From assembly GCA_030607105.1 (NCBI GenBank), contig JAUWFF010000021.1, positions 1 to 9,672 of the forward strand: a DNA stretch of 9,672 nt, read 5' to 3'. Within the stretch, counting starts at the first letter, position 1, and each line of letters starts with the position of its first letter. Source of the stretch: Filomicrobium sp. Its GTDB lineage: Bacteria; Pseudomonadota; Alphaproteobacteria; Rhizobiales; Hyphomicrobiaceae. The translations under genes and the position numbers were made by a program. The notes below the pieces were generated by a model, which was given only the letters and a program-made list of their open reading frames with translations, had not been told where the DNA came from and did no database searches. Positions 7,571-9,672 of the stretch are shown here, piece after piece.

Positions 7571-7622
7571 GACCCAGATCCAGCGCCGCTAATCTCTTCC
7601 CTCACCCCATCGCGAACGGGCT

Positions 7623-8978
7623 TCACGCTTGTTCGTCGTCCTCGGGGCTATGCACACGTCGGCGGATTTCCCGCATCGCCAGCCACACGCCCAAGACGAC
7701 CAATGGAACGGCCCCGCCCATGACTAGGCCCAGTCCGATCTTGTTGGGAAGAACTCCGGCCTCTTGCAAACCCTTGGCCAGGTATCCGACCAATCCGACG
7801 ACGTAATAACTAATTGCCGCCACCGACAGCCCTTCGACGGTTTGCTGTAGCCTGAGTTGCATGCGCGCCCGGCGATTCATCGATTGCAGCAGATCGCGGT
7901 TCTGCTTTTCGAGATCAGACTGGATCCCCGTACTCAACAAATCCGTCGTCCGCGCCAGTTGCTCGGAAAGCCGTCGCTGGCGCTGCTCGGCCGCATTGCA
8001 TGTCTCGATGGCCGGAGCCAGCCTGCGATTGAAGAACGCGCTGATGCTTGGATACTGACCAGACTTCCTTTCTCGAATGACCTCCAGCCGGCTCTTGACG
8101 ATGGCGTAGTAGGCGCGTGTTGCCGAAAACCTGTAGCTAGTCTGCGCCGCCTGCGCTTCGAGTTCGGCAGCAATCGACCCTAGCCGACGCAGCAGGGCCT
8201 GACTTTGCTGATTGTCTTCAACCAGGGCGATCTCACCCGTGATACTGGCGAGTTCGGCCTCCATCCGGTCTAACTCGGCGCGAACCGAGCTGACCATCGG
8301 CAGCCCAAGAAGCGCAAGGGTCCGATAAGTCTCAATCTCCAACATGCGCTGCGACAAACGCCCCGCACGCGTCTCCGTCAGCCCCGTCGATTCGATGAGA
8401 ATGCGCGTGAAACCGACGGGATCGACTTGAAAATCTGTCGTCACGCGCGCGCTATCTTCGGCGGCCTCGATGACGCAGAGGCTTTGCGGATGAAACATAT
8501 CCCCCAGGTTGCGAATGAGACTGCTGCGCGAAATGCAGCAAAGATGGACTGCCGCGATTAACTCGCCCGGACTTCGGAAACTAACTTCTCCGCCAATCGG
8601 GTTAGGCCGCGCAAACGGCTCCTCCGCATCCCGGGACGTCGACCAAGTATAGGTCGTGAATTCCGCATGTTGCTCCCAGCGCAGGTCCCAAGGACCAAAA
8701 TCGAAATAATGAAAACGCGCATCGGCAGCTGGCGGCGCGGCTCCGCGCTGCTCCGCCAGCGCCATCACCGCCGTCCTGTCCTCAGCCGCCTGAGCGCTGT
8801 CGGTCATGAACGCGAAGTGGTAAATCCGCCGGGGCAACTTCAACGGCAGAAACGGCCGCGCGTGCAGTTCTCCAAGGACGTACGTGCGCTGCGGATGTTC
8901 CGCGAAGCCAAGTAACGTGCCTTGCACCGCGTATTGTTCCGCATCCTCGAGACCGCCTTTGCCGAGCTGATCGCTCAT
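7623..8978 (-). CDS. DUF3422 family protein with two C-terminal membrane helices
   Basis: Protein of unknown function. The 451-residue sequence has the features I associate with DUF3422: HPQRTYVLGELHARPF at about residues 28-43, LRWEQHAEFTTYTW at about 99-112, a mixed middle domain, then long helical, probably coiled-coil stretches at about 233-280 and 325-383. Two hydrophobic segments at about 384-402 and 414-436 would anchor it in the inner membrane, with a short charged tail (REIRRRVHSPEDDE). No catalytic motif is evident. The ATG at 8976-8978 has AGAGGA six bases upstream. It is convergent with the cytochrome c gene and divergent from the lutA-like gene, so it is probably a single-gene unit. 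The architecture suggests a large soluble domain tethered to the membrane; its role cannot be read from the sequence. Confidence 0.85.
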   Translation of the reverse strand: MSDQLGKGGLEDAEQYAVQGTLLGFAEHPQRTYVLGELHARPFLPLKLPRRIYHFAFMTDSAQAAEDRTAVMALAEQRGAAPPAADARFHYFDFGPWDLRWEQHAEFTTYTWSTSRDAEEPFARPNPIGGEVSFRSPGELIAAVHLCCISRSSLIRNLGDMFHPQSLCVIEAAEDSARVTTDFQVDPVGFTRILIESTGLTETRAGRLSQRMLEIETYRTLALLGLPMVSSVRAELDRMEAELASITGEIALVEDNQQSQALLRRLGSIAAELEAQAAQTSYRFSATRAYYAIVKSRLEVIRERKSGQYPSISAFFNRRLAPAIETCNAAEQRQRRLSEQLARTTDLLSTGIQSDLEKQNRDLLQSMNRRARMQLRLQQTVEGLSVAAISYYVVGLVGYLAKGLQEAGVLPNKIGLGLVMGGAVPLVVLGVWLAMREIRRRVHSPEDDEQA

Positions 8979-9066
8979 TCATCGTCCTCTCATATCGCCT
9001 CGCCCGCGAAGCTAGCCAAGCAGAATGGTCGGGACAATTGCATAAACAGCCGAACCGCTTGTGGCA

Positions 9067-9082
9067 AAGTCGCCTACGACTT
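9067..9082. promoter_or_regulatory. Palindrome upstream of the lutA-like gene, candidate operator
   Basis: AAGTCGCCTACGACTT has perfect six-base arms (AAGTCG and CGACTT) with a four-base centre, 46 bases upstream of the lutA-like start, in the 150-bp gap it shares with the divergent DUF3422 gene. Lactate operons are often controlled by GntR-type repressors that bind short dyads, so an operator role is plausible but unproven. A weak TTGTGG lies just before it. Confidence 0.35.
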
Positions 9083-9128
9083 ACGGTCACTAGCCAACAG
9101 CGACATACAGTAAGGTTCCTCGAATACC

Positions 9129-9672
9129 ATGACCGCAATGGCTGAAGATCGCCCCCGCGCGGGCCTGTTCGTGACATGCCTCGTCGACTTGTTCCGTCCG
9201 TCGATCGGTATCGCCTCAGCCCGCCTCATCGAGGCTTCTGGGTGCGACGTCATTGTCCCCCGCAACCAGACCTGCTGCGGACAGCCCGCCTACAATTCCG
9301 GCGACCGCAAGATCGCCAGGGCAATCGCCGAACAAACAATCACGGCATTCCAAGGTTGCGACTACATTGTCGCCCCCTCGGGCTCCTGTGCCGGCATGCT
9401 CAAAACCCACTATCTAAGATTGATGCAAGGCGACCCGGACGCCGAAGCACGGGCCCGCGACTTCGTCAGCCGCGTACATGAACTCGTCTCATTCTTGGTC
9501 GACGTCCGCGGTTTCAACCAAGCCTTGGGAGCCTTTGAGGGAACCGTCACCTACCACGACAGCTGCTCGGGCCTGCGCGAGCTCGGCATCAAAACCCAGC
9601 CGCGCGAATTGTTGACCTCGATCAAGGGCCTATCGCTGACGGAAATGCCAGAGTGTGAGATCTGCTGCGGCT
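9129..9672 (+). CDS. lutA: LutA/YkgE-type CCG-domain iron-sulfur protein, partial at right edge
   Basis: Likely the LutA subunit of the LutABC L-lactate oxidation system. The 181 residues visible are open to the window end. The first CCG domain has Cys17 (FVTCLVD), CC49-50 in QTCCGQPAYNSGD, and Cys87 in PSGSCAGM. The second starts with Cys146 in YHDSCSGLRELG and CC179-180 in ECEICCG, where the sequence stops. The spacing and the GLFVTC, CCGQPA and LRELG motifs are typical of LutA/YkgE and differ from GlcF, which has extra N-terminal ferredoxin clusters. The start is the ATG at 9129; a second ATG at 9138 is possible. Neither has a strong ribosome binding site. It diverges from the DUF3422 gene. 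If lutB and lutC follow beyond the edge, the assignment is secure; otherwise it is a stand-alone CCG protein. Confidence 0.85.
   Translation, partial: MTAMAEDRPRAGLFVTCLVDLFRPSIGIASARLIEASGCDVIVPRNQTCCGQPAYNSGDRKIARAIAEQTITAFQGCDYIVAPSGSCAGMLKTHYLRLMQGDPDAEARARDFVSRVHELVSFLVDVRGFNQALGAFEGTVTYHDSCSGLRELGIKTQPRELLTSIKGLSLTEMPECEICCG

Noticed and set aside
1..9672. CRISPR arrays, tRNA or rRNA genes, insertion sequences
   Set aside because: I saw no regularly spaced repeats, no tRNA-like cloverleaf or rRNA sequence, and no transposase or terminal inverted repeats on either strand.

Overview
The window looks like chromosomal DNA of a proteobacterium, most likely an alphaproteobacterium. This is inferred from moderately high GC, the glcDEF arrangement, a cytochrome c2-type protein and a DUF3422 protein; no rRNA or other taxonomic marker is present. 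All identifications come from reading the sequence and remembered family features, not from database searches.

Layout. (1) Positions 1-1410, minus strand: a broken gene for the bacterial RNA-repair methyltransferase Hen1. It reads in one frame but carries five in-frame stop codons, a late frameshift and an altered metal-binding motif, and it runs off the left edge. (2) Positions 1489-5609, minus strand: an intact, tightly packed operon glcD-glcE-glcF for the three-subunit, membrane-associated glycolate oxidase. (3) Positions 5610-5834: a divergent intergenic region with two hairpins in the glcD leader and a 16-bp palindrome. (4) Positions 5835-6757, plus strand: a LysR-family regulator, the natural candidate regulator of glcDEF, split by one missing C. 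(5) Positions 7013-7570, plus strand: an exported mono-heme class I cytochrome c. (6) Positions 7623-8978, minus strand: a DUF3422 protein with two C-terminal membrane helices. (7) From 9129 to the right edge, plus strand: the start of a LutA/YkgE-type CCG-domain iron-sulfur protein, probably the first gene of an L-lactate oxidation (lutABC-like) operon.

The theme is oxidation of 2-hydroxy acids. GlcD and GlcE are FAD-binding subunits and GlcF is the iron-sulfur electron-transfer subunit; they would convert glycolate (possibly also D-lactate) to the 2-oxo acid and pass electrons to the respiratory chain. LutA at the right edge suggests a companion L-lactate system. The exported cytochrome c is respiratory, but a direct link to either oxidase is only a guess. 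The two broken genes (hen1 and the LysR regulator) beside intact metabolic genes suggest ongoing gene decay, or an assembly error in the regulator's case. I found no clear new system; the hen1 remnant, whose damage is mostly nonsense codons, is the most unusual item.
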